Position numbers and translations under genes: made by a program | Virus record (IMG/VR): IMGVR_UViG_3300010334_000088 | Location: 1 to 48,058 of that record | Reading direction: 5' to 3' (one strand) | DNA from: a virus | DNA: 48,058 nt | Notes under the pieces: generated by a model | Databases searched by the model: none | Told to the model about the DNA's origin: nothing | Seen by the model: only the letters and a program-made list of their open reading frames with translations | Part shown: in pieces, positions 7,998 through 16,441 of the stretch | How positions within the stretch are numbered: position 1 is the first letter of the stretch | How the letters are laid out: each line of letters begins with the position of its first letter

Positions 7998-8023
7998 GAA
8001 GTGTGTGTTGTAGCACACACTTC
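7998..8023 (+). terminator. 10-bp stem-loop, possible mRNA end or processing site
   Basis: GAAGTGTGTG (7998-8007) pairs with CACACACTTC (8014-8023) around a 6-nt loop. No U-run follows, so it is not a standard intrinsic terminator. It lies between a late gene and an inserted homing endonuclease gene and could block readthrough, protect a 3' end or hide the endonuclease ribosome site. Confidence 0.4.
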
Positions 8024-8059
8024 CGTAAGCAACAAATTAGGCAGAAAGATAGGCAACGA

Positions 8060-8812
8060 ATGAAACCATATACATATCTCATTGGCTGGCCCGACCAAGA
8101 CAAATGGTACTACGGAGTCAGATACGCAAAAGGGTGTGATCCTACAGATCTCTGGAACCCTTATACCACTTCAAGTAATCATGTAAAACAATTTGTGCAA
8201 CAGCACGGTGTTCCATCTGTGAGAACAATTCGCCGTACATTCAACAGCATTACCAAAGCACGAGTCTGGGAAGAACGTGTGCTCAAACGTATGCACGTGG
8301 TTGAGGATAGCAAGTGGTTGAACAAAACTGATAATAAATCAATTGCTCCGCAGTGTGGGGAAGATCATCCACATTACGGAAAAACTGGCCCTGCTCATCA
8401 TTCTTATGGCAAGAAAAAGTCAGAAGTGTTTGTAGAAAAACAAAGACAAAGATGGTTACTCACTGGCGGGCCAATGAAAAATCCAGAATCGGTAAAAAAA
8501 CAAAAAGCAAAAACATGTGGCGATAACCATCACATGAAACGTCCCGAGATAGCAGAAAAAGTATCTGGTAAAAATAATTGGATCTATCAAAAGCCCGGTG
8601 CCTTAGAAGAAAGACAACAAAAATTTATAGAAATGAACAAGGCTCGCAAAGGAACACACTACAGAAGATTGCAATGCCAATATTGTTCAAAAGATTATTC
8701 TTCAGTACAAATTAAACAACATGAAAAACATTGCCAAACTAATTTAACCAGTTTGGTAGGAAACACAGACAAGGCTGTGTATAATAACCTTGTAGGCAAC
8801 ACATTTAAGTAA
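8060..8812 (+). CDS. GIY-YIG homing endonuclease with NUMOD3-like repeats
   Basis: 250 residues from MKPYTYLIGWPDQDKWYYG. The opening YLIGW and following YYGVRY are a divergent GIY-YIG pair, and RVWEERVLKR at about 72-81 supplies an expected catalytic Glu. The middle has several HxxYGK/NHHMKRPEIAEKVSG segments like the NUMOD3 DNA-binding repeats of phage homing enzymes. A zinc-finger-like CQYCSKDYSSVQIKQHEKHC lies near the C-terminus. These enzymes cut a target in a related phage genome and spread by repair. It is free-standing beside the gp32 gene. I chose this ATG because the GIY domain begins immediately. Confidence 0.8.
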   Translation: MKPYTYLIGWPDQDKWYYGVRYAKGCDPTDLWNPYTTSSNHVKQFVQQHGVPSVRTIRRTFNSITKARVWEERVLKRMHVVEDSKWLNKTDNKSIAPQCGEDHPHYGKTGPAHHSYGKKKSEVFVEKQRQRWLLTGGPMKNPESVKKQKAKTCGDNHHMKRPEIAEKVSGKNNWIYQKPGALEERQQKFIEMNKARKGTHYRRLQCQYCSKDYSSVQIKQHEKHCQTNLTSLVGNTDKAVYNNLVGNTFK

Positions 8813-8859
8813 ATCTTAAATTTTTAAATCATATTACATCTTTAGAAAGGCAACATAAT

Positions 8860-9858
8860 ATGGCATCGTTACAAGAAATTCGCGCCCGTTTACAGGCAGC
8901 AGAATCAAAAGGTGGGCAATCCACCGAACGCGGGGACAATGCAATTTATCCGCATTGGACCATGGAAGAAGGCCAATCGGCCACACTGCGCTTCCTACCC
9001 GACGGTAACACAAAAAACACTTTCTTTTGGCAAGAACGAGCAATGATTCGTTTGCCTTTCAATGGCATCAAAGGAGAGATGGAATCCAAGCAAGTGATGG
9101 TACGTGTGCCCTGCGTGGAAATGTACGGCGAAGCCTGCCCTATTCTGGCAGAAGTACGCACCTGGTTCAAGGACAAGAGCCTTGAAGAAATGGGTCGCAA
9201 GTACTGGAAAAAGCGTGATTACATTTTCCAGGGTTTTGTTCGTGAAAACCCACTCAGCGATGACAAGTCACCAGAGAATCCCATACGCAGATTCATCATT
9301 GGTCCACAAATCTTTACCACTATCAAGGGTGCTTTGATGGATCCTGAACTGGAAGAATTGCCCACCGACTACCTGCGTGGTCTAGACTTCCGTGTTTCAA
9401 AAGGTTCCAAAGGTGGCTATGCTGACTACAATGGATCAAAGTGGGCACGTAAGGAATCAGCACTCACAGAAGCAGAACAAGCCGCAGTTGACTCGTATGG
9501 TTTGTTTGACTTGAGCACATTCTTGCCCAAGAAGCCTACAGACGTTGAGTTGAAAGTTATCAAAGAGATGTTTGAAGCATCAGTTGATGGCCAACCATAC
9601 GATACTGAGCGTTGGGGTCAATACTTCCGTCCTGCTGGTGTTCAAGCACCTGCTGGTGGATCCGCTCCAGCACCTGCGGCAGATGAAGACACACCTGCTC
9701 CGGCAGCCAAGCCTGCACTCAAGATAGCGGCTCCGGCAAGTGACTTTGATGACGAGGATGACACACCTGTGGCAACTGCTCCTGTGGCAAAACCTGCTGG
9801 TGGTGGTCAAAAGGCCGAAGACATTTTGGCCATGATCCGCGCACGACAAGCCAAGTAA
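8860..9858 (+). CDS. Single-stranded DNA-binding protein (gp32-like)
   Basis: 332 residues. It starts MASLQEIRARLQAAE, a basic/helical N-terminus like that used for cooperative binding in gp32. The core (about 30-250) has the long aromatic- and Lys-rich OB-fold region of cyanophage-type gp32. The C-terminal ~80 residues are Pro/Ala-rich with acidic patches (DFDDEDD) and end EDILAMIRARQAK; acidic tails of gp32 recruit replication partners. It coats ssDNA in replication and recombination with UvsX, gp41 and gp61, all in this window. An AT-rich 47-nt leader with AGAAAGG precedes the ATG. The stop overlaps the next start. Confidence 0.9.
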   Translation: MASLQEIRARLQAAESKGGQSTERGDNAIYPHWTMEEGQSATLRFLPDGNTKNTFFWQERAMIRLPFNGIKGEMESKQVMVRVPCVEMYGEACPILAEVRTWFKDKSLEEMGRKYWKKRDYIFQGFVRENPLSDDKSPENPIRRFIIGPQIFTTIKGALMDPELEELPTDYLRGLDFRVSKGSKGGYADYNGSKWARKESALTEAEQAAVDSYGLFDLSTFLPKKPTDVELKVIKEMFEASVDGQPYDTERWGQYFRPAGVQAPAGGSAPAPAADEDTPAPAAKPALKIAAPASDFDDEDDTPVATAPVAKPAGGGQKAEDILAMIRARQAK

Positions 9859-10484
9859 TGCGAACTGCTCTGGACACAGAGTTGTTTCCAGATCTATGTG
9901 AAGTGGTAGCGATGCCACTTCACAATCAATGTGTTTATCTAATTCAGAAAAACGGAAACAGCAGTTTGAGACTTCAGCAAACAAGAGATAATCTTGTTGT
10001 GTTTGCCAATGACCAGATTCGGGCACTTGACCATGTGGATGTCTACATACGCAACCCCCGAGCCAGATATGTCAGCGGAGTCAACACATACCTGCAACAT
10101 CTTCAACGCGATCACCCTGAATTAGATTTCTCTACAGCATTTTGGTTTGCCAAACGATACAAATTTTTAAACACACATTACTTGCCCCAATTTCACTGGT
10201 TGGCCAATCTCTCTCGCTACATGCGTAGCGATGCAAAAATACGCATTAGAGACTTTAGAGATTTTGGTTCTATAACTGATTTTAGATATCAGGCCGAAAT
10301 CACTGCACCAACTGAACAATTTGTTAGTGATCTCCTGCATGATGACATGGATTTAGAATTGTGGTTGTATCTAGATCAAATTTTACTAAACCTAGCAGGT
10401 CAAGCATATACTTGGACCGAATTGCTAGAACACTATCAGCGCAATCACAAAAATATTATAGAAAATGTATTGCCCAAGACTTGA
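9858..10484 (+). CDS. P-loop sulfotransferase-like protein
   Basis: 208 residues. VYLIQKNGNSSLR (26-38) resembles the 5'-phosphosulfate-binding loop of Sulfotransfer_2/HNK-1-type enzymes (PKxGxTS), and YIRNPRARYVSGVNTYL (63-79) resembles their 3'-phosphate box (RDPxxRxxSxY). Such enzymes move sulfate from PAPS to sugars or other acceptors. The two boxes are about 35 residues apart, shorter than in most families, so this is a compact version. It overlaps gp32 by one base and the next radical SAM gene by 20 nt, placing it first in the accessory cassette. Fold likely; acceptor unknown. Confidence 0.6.
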   Translation: MRTALDTELFPDLCEVVAMPLHNQCVYLIQKNGNSSLRLQQTRDNLVVFANDQIRALDHVDVYIRNPRARYVSGVNTYLQHLQRDHPELDFSTAFWFAKRYKFLNTHYLPQFHWLANLSRYMRSDAKIRIRDFRDFGSITDFRYQAEITAPTEQFVSDLLHDDMDLELWLYLDQILLNLAGQAYTWTELLEHYQRNHKNIIENVLPKT

Positions 10485-11436
10485 TCATTTTGCAAGATTC
10501 AATCCCAATGGCTCCGTGAGTCGATGTGGTCACATGGTAAATCCACCTGAGTTTGTCACACTGGAACAAATGGATTCAAGCAAGTGGTTGAGTGACATCA
10601 AAAGCCAACCTGACGTCTGGCCCAGAGAATGCATACGATGCCAGCAAACTGAACAGATAAATGGCACCAGCATAAGACTCAATGCCATTGAATTTGATAA
10701 AACACAAACACGTTCAGACTATCTGTCAGTGGGCGGAGTACTGGACAACATTTGCAACAGTGCTTGTCAGTCCTGCAACTCAAATCTAAGTACCAAGATT
10801 GGTAGTCTGATATCCAACGATTATCCAATGATAGACAATTCCGCGGCGTTTTGGCAACTGCCTCTGAGCCGTGTGGTACACTTGGATATCAATGGTGGTG
10901 AGCCCAGCGCCAGCCGAAACTATCGACACATACTGAAAAATATTCCACCATCAGTCACCAGTGTGAGAATCAACACCAACTGTTCCCAGGTCATACCCGA
11001 AATCGCAGGACTACTAGAGCGCGGCATACATGTGACTGTGACTGTGAGTTTGGATGGCCTAGGACCCATACACGATTATGTGCGTTGGCCCATCAAATGG
11101 AAAAACTTTGAACGCAATCTTGATATATACACGGGTCTGGGTATTCAGGCGCTTAACACCTGGACCACAGTGAGTTCACTCAATATCGGCAATTTAAAAA
11201 ACATAATCATGTACACAAAGGATCGCGGCCTTGATCATTCATGGGCACTACTAGAACAGCCTGACATATTGAATGTCAAATACAGCAACCACTTGACAAG
11301 AACAGCAGATGTTCCAGATGAACTCAAAACAGTTGTGGGGCAGGATCGGGATAACACAGTGGAACTACAATTGTGGACCCACGCACAAGATCATTTGCGT
11401 GGTATCAAACTTTGGGATTACTATCAAGATGTCTGA
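10465..11436 (+). CDS. Radical SAM enzyme 1, twitch-type, extra N-terminal cysteines
   Basis: 323 residues. The radical SAM cluster motif is CNSACQSC (Cys97, 101, 104), followed by NGGEPS at 143-148 for SAM binding. Upstream lies a second set: Cys3, Cys21, then CIRC (56-59), which I read as ligands of an auxiliary Fe-S cluster. The same arrangement occurs in the enzymes at 12519 and 29376. It fits the group annotated as twitch-domain radical SAM proteins in T4-like phages. Such enzymes start radical chemistry from SAM and often modify peptides, RNA or sugars; the substrate here is unknown. It overlaps both neighbours. Confidence 0.8.
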   Translation: MYCPRLDHFARFNPNGSVSRCGHMVNPPEFVTLEQMDSSKWLSDIKSQPDVWPRECIRCQQTEQINGTSIRLNAIEFDKTQTRSDYLSVGGVLDNICNSACQSCNSNLSTKIGSLISNDYPMIDNSAAFWQLPLSRVVHLDINGGEPSASRNYRHILKNIPPSVTSVRINTNCSQVIPEIAGLLERGIHVTVTVSLDGLGPIHDYVRWPIKWKNFERNLDIYTGLGIQALNTWTTVSSLNIGNLKNIIMYTKDRGLDHSWALLEQPDILNVKYSNHLTRTADVPDELKTVVGQDRDNTVELQLWTHAQDHLRGIKLWDYYQDV

Positions 11437-11980
11437 TTTAAAAGCCTATCATGAACTGGCATGTGAAAATTTAGACGTCATATCAGCCAAAGTTTTGGAT
11501 TTTATAGGTCAAGAACTAGCATCTGGACAGACAGGTTGGATTTTTTTGAATACAAAAAATTTACTGTTGGCTGTACCTGAACTAATGACTTTTTTCCAGC
11601 AACACAAATTGCGGCCAATGGACGCATCTATCACTGTGTTGTATGATGATTTTTCTATACATGTTGATACTTTGCCTGTGATAGCAAAGATCAACTTTCC
11701 TATCAAGAACAACCAGGGGTGGGTTAATCGTTGGTACCTACTTGACAATCACATATTAGATGCTTGCGAAACCATTGTTGATCATTTGGGATTTCACAAA
11801 AAAGATGTGTCCACAGTGACTGACAAGATGACCTTGATGGCCGAACTTCGAGATCAGTCACGTCCTATTGTTTTCAATTCAGGTATTCCTCATTCGGTAA
11901 TCAAACAGGATGCAGTTGACCTGCCCAGAGTTGTGTTGAGTGTGACTTTTTTCAATGAGCCATTGGATCAATTAAGATGA
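11429..11980 (+). CDS. 2-oxoglutarate/Fe(II) oxygenase-like protein
   Basis: 183 residues from MSDLKAYHEL; the ATG overlaps the preceding stop by 8 nt, whereas the upstream part of the frame lies inside the radical SAM gene. Candidate iron ligands are His78 and Asp80 (SIHVDT) and His155 (SGIPHSV), with Arg167 (LPRVVLS) placed to bind 2-oxoglutarate. The KINFPIKNN strand after HxD also fits aspartyl/prolyl-hydroxylase-like phage oxygenases. The predicted reaction is hydroxylation of an unknown substrate, perhaps the product of a flanking radical SAM enzyme. Family assignment is by motif only. Confidence 0.55.
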   Translation: MSDLKAYHELACENLDVISAKVLDFIGQELASGQTGWIFLNTKNLLLAVPELMTFFQQHKLRPMDASITVLYDDFSIHVDTLPVIAKINFPIKNNQGWVNRWYLLDNHILDACETIVDHLGFHKKDVSTVTDKMTLMAELRDQSRPIVFNSGIPHSVIKQDAVDLPRVVLSVTFFNEPLDQLR

Positions 11981-12522
11981 AAATAGCAATCACAGGCGGA
12001 ACTGCAGGCATCGGACAGTCACTGGGCAATGCATACCAAAGTCGAGGACACGAAGTTGTGCAACTGAGTAGACGCACAGGCCATAACATACGTGTGATAC
12101 CAAAAATTGCAAATGCAATTGAGCCATGCGATGTGTTTGTGAACAACGCACAAGCAGGATATGCTCAAACTGAATTGTTGTTTGAAATGGCACAACGCTG
12201 GGCCGGCACCAACAAGCAGATCATAGTTATTAGTACCATGATGACCCAGGATCCAGTAAGTGTACTACCTGGTCTAGATATGGATGCCTATCGTGTTCAA
12301 AAAGTTGCTGTTGAAGAAGCAGTAAAACAACTACGGCATCGTCAACTTGGGATCAAGATGACTATAGTTCGTCCAGGTAATATAGCCACCAGTGCCGACA
12401 AAACAGTTCCTCCTGCGGCTGATGTTGACATCTGGGCCAACACACTGATGGCCATGTTAGAAATGGCACATGCAAATGCACTGACCATAGACGACATTTC
12501 ACTAGGGCCAATATACCAATGA
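11977..12522 (+). CDS. Short-chain dehydrogenase/reductase
   Basis: 181 residues with a Rossmann fold. The cofactor loop TGGTAGIG is at 6-13, the NNAQ motif (canonical NNAG) at 57-60, Ser86 in ISTMM, and YxxxK as Tyr105-Lys109. The short SRRTG after strand 2 may favour NADPH. It is near the short end for the family (usually ~230-280), lacking much of the C-terminal substrate region, so it may need a partner or accept a large substrate. It overlaps genes on both sides by 4 nt. The redox step fits the surrounding radical SAM and oxygenase genes; the substrate is unknown. Confidence 0.8.
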   Translation: MKIAITGGTAGIGQSLGNAYQSRGHEVVQLSRRTGHNIRVIPKIANAIEPCDVFVNNAQAGYAQTELLFEMAQRWAGTNKQIIVISTMMTQDPVSVLPGLDMDAYRVQKVAVEEAVKQLRHRQLGIKMTIVRPGNIATSADKTVPPAADVDIWANTLMAMLEMAHANALTIDDISLGPIYQ

Positions 12523-13670
12523 CCCCTAAAGATATGCTGACCAACCCACATTTCTGTCCCATGCCCTGGACTGGTATGATGTACAACTTTGATGGTGTTG
12601 TCAAAAACTGTATTCGCAGTGCCGGACCACTTGGCAATATCAAAGACCAGCCCATTGATCAAATTCTAATCGCTAATAATCAACCTAGACAACAGCACAT
12701 AGTTGATCATGAGCCAGTGGCCACTTGTCACACCTGTATTGACCTGGAACGTGGCAAACGAGGATTTGATCACATCAGCGATCGAGTATTTTACATACGT
12801 GAACTCAAAAACACACCAACTGCAACATATCAAGTGGGTCGTTTTGATCTACAAGCCATTGATGTGCGTTGGTCTAATCTGTGTAATTTTGCTTGTGTTT
12901 ACTGCAATCCGGAATTTAGTAGCAAATGGAGTGATGAATTGAAGATTCGTCATGCTGTGCCATCACAGCAACAGGTGACTGATTTTAAAAATTACATCTA
13001 TGATCATGCTGGTCAACTGCAACATGTGTATCTTGCAGGTGGTGAGCCGCTGTTGATGAAAGAAAATCTCCTGCTGTTGGAGAAATTGGATCCCAGTACC
13101 TCCATCCGGATAAACACCAATCTAAGCAAAGTTGATACTCGAGTGTTCGAGGCTGTGTGTGAATTTCCAAACGTACACTGGACTGTGAGCGTGGAGACCA
13201 TGGGCGAAGAATTTGAATACATTCGCTATGGCGGATCCTGGACTGACTTCCTGGATAATCTTGCCACGATCAAACAGTTGGGGCACAAGATATCATTCAA
13301 CATGTTGCACTTCTTGTTGAACTACAACAGCATATTTGACTGTGTGGACTTTTTGAAACAGCAGGGATTTCACCACAACAGTTTTGTAATAGGAGCATTG
13401 CTGGGCCCAGACCACCTAAACATTAGACATCTGCCCGGCAATGTGTTAAACTCTGTAAAGAGCAAATTGCAGGACAGAATCAACCAAAAGCCTGGTTACC
13501 TACTTGAAGACAGTTATCAAAATATGCTACACTACATTGATCTTCCATTTGAGAAAAATATTCAACTATCAGTTGACAAGATATCTGAAATGGATCAGCG
13601 TAGAGGTCAGGACAGTAGGCTAATTTTTAAAGATTTTTATAAGGACATAGACCATGGGAAAACCATTTGA
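12519..13670 (+). CDS. Radical SAM enzyme 2, twitch-type, extra N-terminal cysteines
   Basis: 383 residues. The cluster motif CNFACVYC (Cys122, 126, 129) is followed by AGGEPLL (173-179). The N-terminal auxiliary set is Cys13 and Cys31 plus CHTC (70-73). FCPMPWTG near the start and the SSKW after the cluster are typical of the SPASM/twitch radical SAM group. It closes the five-gene cassette and overlaps uvsX by 17 nt, so it is probably expressed with recombination genes. Spacing Cys13-x17-Cys31 equals that in the other two radical SAM proteins here. Substrate unknown. Confidence 0.85.
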   Translation: MTPKDMLTNPHFCPMPWTGMMYNFDGVVKNCIRSAGPLGNIKDQPIDQILIANNQPRQQHIVDHEPVATCHTCIDLERGKRGFDHISDRVFYIRELKNTPTATYQVGRFDLQAIDVRWSNLCNFACVYCNPEFSSKWSDELKIRHAVPSQQQVTDFKNYIYDHAGQLQHVYLAGGEPLLMKENLLLLEKLDPSTSIRINTNLSKVDTRVFEAVCEFPNVHWTVSVETMGEEFEYIRYGGSWTDFLDNLATIKQLGHKISFNMLHFLLNYNSIFDCVDFLKQQGFHHNSFVIGALLGPDHLNIRHLPGNVLNSVKSKLQDRINQKPGYLLEDSYQNMLHYIDLPFEKNIQLSVDKISEMDQRRGQDSRLIFKDFYKDIDHGKTI

Positions 13671-14712
13671 CGTAAGCAAGTTCCGCAAGGAAATTACCAA
13701 GAGCATTGACGGCCTGTCAATTGGCTTTAACGATCCAACTGATTGGATTTCCACAGGCAACTATGCCTTGAACTACTTGATATCAGGAGACTTCAACCGT
13801 GGCATTCCCCTGGGCAAGGTCACGGTGTTTGCTGGTGATTCTGGTGCAGGCAAAAGTTATATCTGTTCAGGCAACATTATCAAGAACGCACAAACACAAG
13901 GCATCTTTGTGGTGCTGATCGACTCAGAAAACGCACTGGACGAAGACTGGCTCAAAGCACTTGGAGTTGATACTAGTGAAAGCAAATTACTCAAGTTGAG
14001 TATGGCCATGATTGACGATGTGGCCAAGACCATCTCCACATTCATGAGCGACTACAAGGCCTTGCCCGAAGGTGAGCGTCCCAAGGTCATGTTTGTGATT
14101 GACTCATTGGGTATGTTGTTGACACCCACAGACGTCAACCAGTTTGATGCAGGCGAAATGAAGGGCGATCTTGGGCGCAAACCCAAAGCACTCACTGCCT
14201 TGGTTCGTAACTGTGTCAACATGTTTGGAAGTTACAACGTGGGCCTGGTTTGTACCAACCACACATACGCCAGCCAAGACATGTTTGATCCGGATGACAA
14301 GATTTCCGGAGGCCAAGGTTTTATCTATGCATCAAGTATTGTGGTCGCCATGAAGAAAATGAAACTCAAAGAAGACGAGGATGGCAACAAAGTGTCAGAC
14401 GTAAACGGTATCCGTGCCGGCTGCAAAGTCATGAAAACACGCTATGCCAAACCTTTTGAAGGTGTGCAGGTCAAGATCCCCTACACAACAGGCATGAGTC
14501 CATACTCGGGCTTGGTTGACTTGATTGAAAAGAAAGAAATGCTCAAGCGCGAAGGCAACAGTCTGGTGTTTACCACAAGTGACGGCGAAGTGATCAAGAA
14601 GTTTCGCAAAGCCTGGGAAAAGAATGATGACGGATGTTTGGACCGGGTCATGGCAGACTTTGGAAATCAGAAAGCAGAGGTAAGTACTCCGGAGGAAACA
14701 ACTGATGAGTGA
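13654..14712 (+). CDS. uvsX: UvsX recombinase (RecA family)
   Basis: 352 residues. Walker A GDSGAGKS (61-68) and Walker B VMFVIDSLGM with Asp150, followed by the L1/L2 region and the conserved VCTNHTY (about 207-213). UvsX forms filaments on ssDNA and catalyses strand invasion for recombination-dependent replication with gp32 and UvsY. The length is close to T4 UvsX (391) minus part of the C-terminus. The C-terminal tail is acidic (EETTDE). It is flanked by the accessory cassette and by the small acidic gene at 14705, overlapping both. Confidence 0.95.
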   Translation: MGKPFDVSKFRKEITKSIDGLSIGFNDPTDWISTGNYALNYLISGDFNRGIPLGKVTVFAGDSGAGKSYICSGNIIKNAQTQGIFVVLIDSENALDEDWLKALGVDTSESKLLKLSMAMIDDVAKTISTFMSDYKALPEGERPKVMFVIDSLGMLLTPTDVNQFDAGEMKGDLGRKPKALTALVRNCVNMFGSYNVGLVCTNHTYASQDMFDPDDKISGGQGFIYASSIVVAMKKMKLKEDEDGNKVSDVNGIRAGCKVMKTRYAKPFEGVQVKIPYTTGMSPYSGLVDLIEKKEMLKREGNSLVFTTSDGEVIKKFRKAWEKNDDGCLDRVMADFGNQKAEVSTPEETTDE

Positions 14713-14971
14713 AGCAATAGCCAGTGAAATTTGGGGAGAACTCAAGCGTTTTGTAAACACAGTGGATCGTGCCGAAGCCGCTGAAACTGTGATTCAAATC
14801 TTGATGGATAATGATTCGGATGTAGAAGACATCCGTGACGCCTTCAAAGGCGACTCCGATATCAAACGTGCATTGACTGCATATCTTGATAATGACAAGG
14901 ATTATGTAGAAGATGATGAAGAAGAGCCTGAAGACGAGGATTACGACGAAGACGAAGACTGGGAAAACTGA
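14705..14971 (+). CDS. Small acidic conserved phage protein
   Basis: 88 residues. The N-terminal two thirds look helical (SEIWGELKRFVNTV...AAETVIQILMD). The C-terminal ~25 residues are almost all Asp/Glu with a few Tyr (DDEEEPEDEDYDEDEDWE), suggesting a DNA mimic or a partner for a basic protein. I recall similar small acidic proteins after uvsX in marine T4-like phages. It overlaps uvsX by 8 nt and the next gene by one base. Function unknown; a role in recombination is inferred from position. Confidence 0.7.
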   Translation: MSEAIASEIWGELKRFVNTVDRAEAAETVIQILMDNDSDVEDIRDAFKGDSDIKRALTAYLDNDKDYVEDDEEEPEDEDYDEDEDWEN

Positions 14972-15423
14972 TGTGGTATAGCCGCGTAGTTGCCAGTTTA
15001 GGCGCTATTCCAGACTTTATAAGTCACTACGAGCGTGAACTTGATGATGCCAAAAAGGACTGCAAAATCTACGGCATAGTTGAAAAGAATATCACAGCCC
15101 TGCCCGGCATTACCGAGCACCGTTTCAATCAACTGCAAGAGATTGAAGCGGTGTTAAACTATCTCAATATTCAACTACGCAAAATACGTAGGAAACATTT
15201 CCAAAAATACATGGAAAACTATGCTCGTGCGCTGACCTCAAGAGACGCTGAAAAGTACACAGATGGCGAGGATGAAGTGATTGACTACGAAACCATCATA
15301 AATGAGGTGGCCTATTTGCGCAATCGCTGGCTGGGTATTCTCAAAGGCCTAGATACCAAACAGTGGCAAATGGGTCATGTGGTGCGCCTAAGAACCGCAG
15401 GAATGGAAGATATTCAAGTTTAA
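14971..15423 (+). CDS. Possible UvsY-like recombination mediator
   Basis: 150 residues, largely helical and charged, with a basic centre (LRKIRRKHFQKYMENYAR, about 70-87). The size is close to T4 UvsY (137), and the position just after uvsX matches many marine T4-like phages. UvsY loads UvsX onto gp32-covered DNA. I see no diagnostic motif, so the name rests on size, helicity and position. The C-terminal WQMGHVVRLRTAGMED could alternatively belong to a separate conserved family. A late-like box follows the stop. Confidence 0.4.
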   Translation: MWYSRVVASLGAIPDFISHYERELDDAKKDCKIYGIVEKNITALPGITEHRFNQLQEIEAVLNYLNIQLRKIRRKHFQKYMENYARALTSRDAEKYTDGEDEVIDYETIINEVAYLRNRWLGILKGLDTKQWQMGHVVRLRTAGMEDIQV

Positions 15424-15431
15424 CATAAATA
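15424..15431 (+). promoter_or_regulatory. Late-promoter-like box CATAAATA
   Basis: Overlaps the end of the previous stop codon region and sits 21 nt before the ATG at 15453, with a good AAAGGAG ribosome site between them. Confidence 0.5.
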
Positions 15432-15452
15432 AATCAAAAGGAGTTACCAATT

Positions 15453-16004
15453 ATGGGTACAAAACAAGTTCGAATGCTATTTCAAGTGGCCGCAGATGAC
15501 GGATTATCGGCGCAGGTGACAGTCACCGCTGGTGGCACACAAGTATTTTCTGGTGCATTGGCACAAACAATGAATCCTATTGTTCCAGGAGATGTTCATT
15601 ACTATACTGAGCCATTTGGTTTGGTTGAATTTGATCTAGATGTAGCCGATCAGCCTATACCACCAGGCACTGCTAATCAATACGGTCAATATACAACTCC
15701 AGTCGACATTGGGATAGCAGTTTCGGGAGGTGACATTTGTCTACAGTCAACTCTAACAAACTACAGTGCAATCTATGCCGAAAATATTGAAATTTCTCCT
15801 CCTGCATACAAAATGGGGCCAGGAAGTGTCGGCCAATTTGCTCCAGTAAGGTATGCCAATCAGCCAGTTTGGACTCCAGAGCCAGCAGATCCCTTAGACA
15901 GATTTAATTTCTCAGATAATGTTAATACCGGTTCTGGATCCTTGCCGATTATGGACAATGAGTCAGTGGCCTACCAAGTGGCCATGACTTACTATAGTGT
16001 TTAA
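15453..16004 (+). CDS. Beta-rich protein of unknown function, late-type gene
   Basis: 183 residues, rich in Gly, Pro, Thr, Val and aromatic residues, with no Lys/Arg-rich or enzymatic motifs. The N-terminal half (KQVRMLFQVAADDGL, then VTVTAGGTQVFSGAL) resembles a beta sandwich such as a carbohydrate-binding or virion decoration domain. It has its own late-like box, a strong AAAGGAG ribosome site and a terminator at 16051, so it forms a one-gene transcription unit within the early gene region. A virion or exported binding role is inferred. Confidence 0.6.
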   Translation: MGTKQVRMLFQVAADDGLSAQVTVTAGGTQVFSGALAQTMNPIVPGDVHYYTEPFGLVEFDLDVADQPIPPGTANQYGQYTTPVDIGIAVSGGDICLQSTLTNYSAIYAENIEISPPAYKMGPGSVGQFAPVRYANQPVWTPEPADPLDRFNFSDNVNTGSGSLPIMDNESVAYQVAMTYYSV

Positions 16005-16050
16005 AAACTAAACCCAAAGTATTATCAATTAAAAATACTACTTTTGCAAT

Positions 16051-16078
16051 AACCCTGCCCTGTGCAGGGTTTTTCTTT
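16051..16078 (+). terminator. Intrinsic terminator
   Basis: AACCCTGC (16051-16058) pairs with GCAGGGTT (16064-16071) around a 5-nt loop, followed by TTTCTTT. It ends the unit at 15453 and directly precedes the next promoter. Confidence 0.85.
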
Positions 16079-16083
16079 GACAC

Positions 16084-16112
16084 TTGACCAGCAATTGTAA
16101 ATTTGCTACAAT
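16084..16112 (+). promoter_or_regulatory. Sigma-70 promoter
   Basis: TTGACC (16084-16089), 17-nt spacer, TACAAT (16107-16112). Start site predicted near 16119. It drives the small membrane protein at 16143. The core resembles the promoter at 17508 (shared AATTTGCTA). Confidence 0.8.
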
Positions 16113-16142
16113 AGTGGCATACAAACAAAAAAGGAACCCAAA

Positions 16143-16364
16143 ATGAATATCAAGATCAAAGCCGCATTACAGACAGCAGGAATTCTTGCCGTGATAGTGT
16201 CCGTATCAATCGGACTACAACTTTTGTTAGCAGGCCTAACTGCCAGTGAAATTGCCAAAATTCTGTCAGTAGGAAGTATTACATTTTTGATCTATTGCAT
16301 GTATCAAGTGGTGCTGAGCCGCTTGGAATACAATCAAAAAGTTGACGAAATCGCCAAAAAGTAA
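16143..16364 (+). CDS. Small two-helix membrane protein
   Basis: 73 residues with two hydrophobic segments: about 10-30 (LQTAGILAVIVSVSIGLQLL) and 38-57 (KILSVGSITFLIYCMYQVVL), with a charged C-terminus. It has its own consensus promoter and an AAAAGGAAC ribosome site, so it is probably made early by unmodified host polymerase. A role in the host inner membrane, such as exclusion or altered transport, is possible; a holin is less likely given the early-type promoter. No family recognised. Confidence 0.7.
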   Translation: MNIKIKAALQTAGILAVIVSVSIGLQLLLAGLTASEIAKILSVGSITFLIYCMYQVVLSRLEYNQKVDEIAKK

Positions 16365-16378
16365 TACTTTTAGCGTAG

Positions 16379-16407
16379 TTGACCAATAATCCAAAATCCA
16401 CTATAAT
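16379..16407 (+). promoter_or_regulatory. Sigma-70 promoter
   Basis: TTGACC (16379-16384), 17-nt spacer, perfect TATAAT (16402-16407). The downstream leader carries TAACACACAAAAGG (16418-16431), identical to the leader at 17547-17560. Confidence 0.85.
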
Positions 16408-16441
16408 ATAGACTTAGTAACACACAAAAGGGCTAGTAACC

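Noticed and set aside
8003-8059. Longer N-terminus for the GIY-YIG enzyme
   Set aside because: The added residues are encoded by the stem-loop and look non-coding; the GIY domain starts right at the ATG at 8060.
9000-9060. Zinc finger in the gp32-like protein as in T4 gp32
   Set aside because: Only two Cys are visible in the core (residues ~87 and ~93), too few for the T4-type His-Cys3 site.
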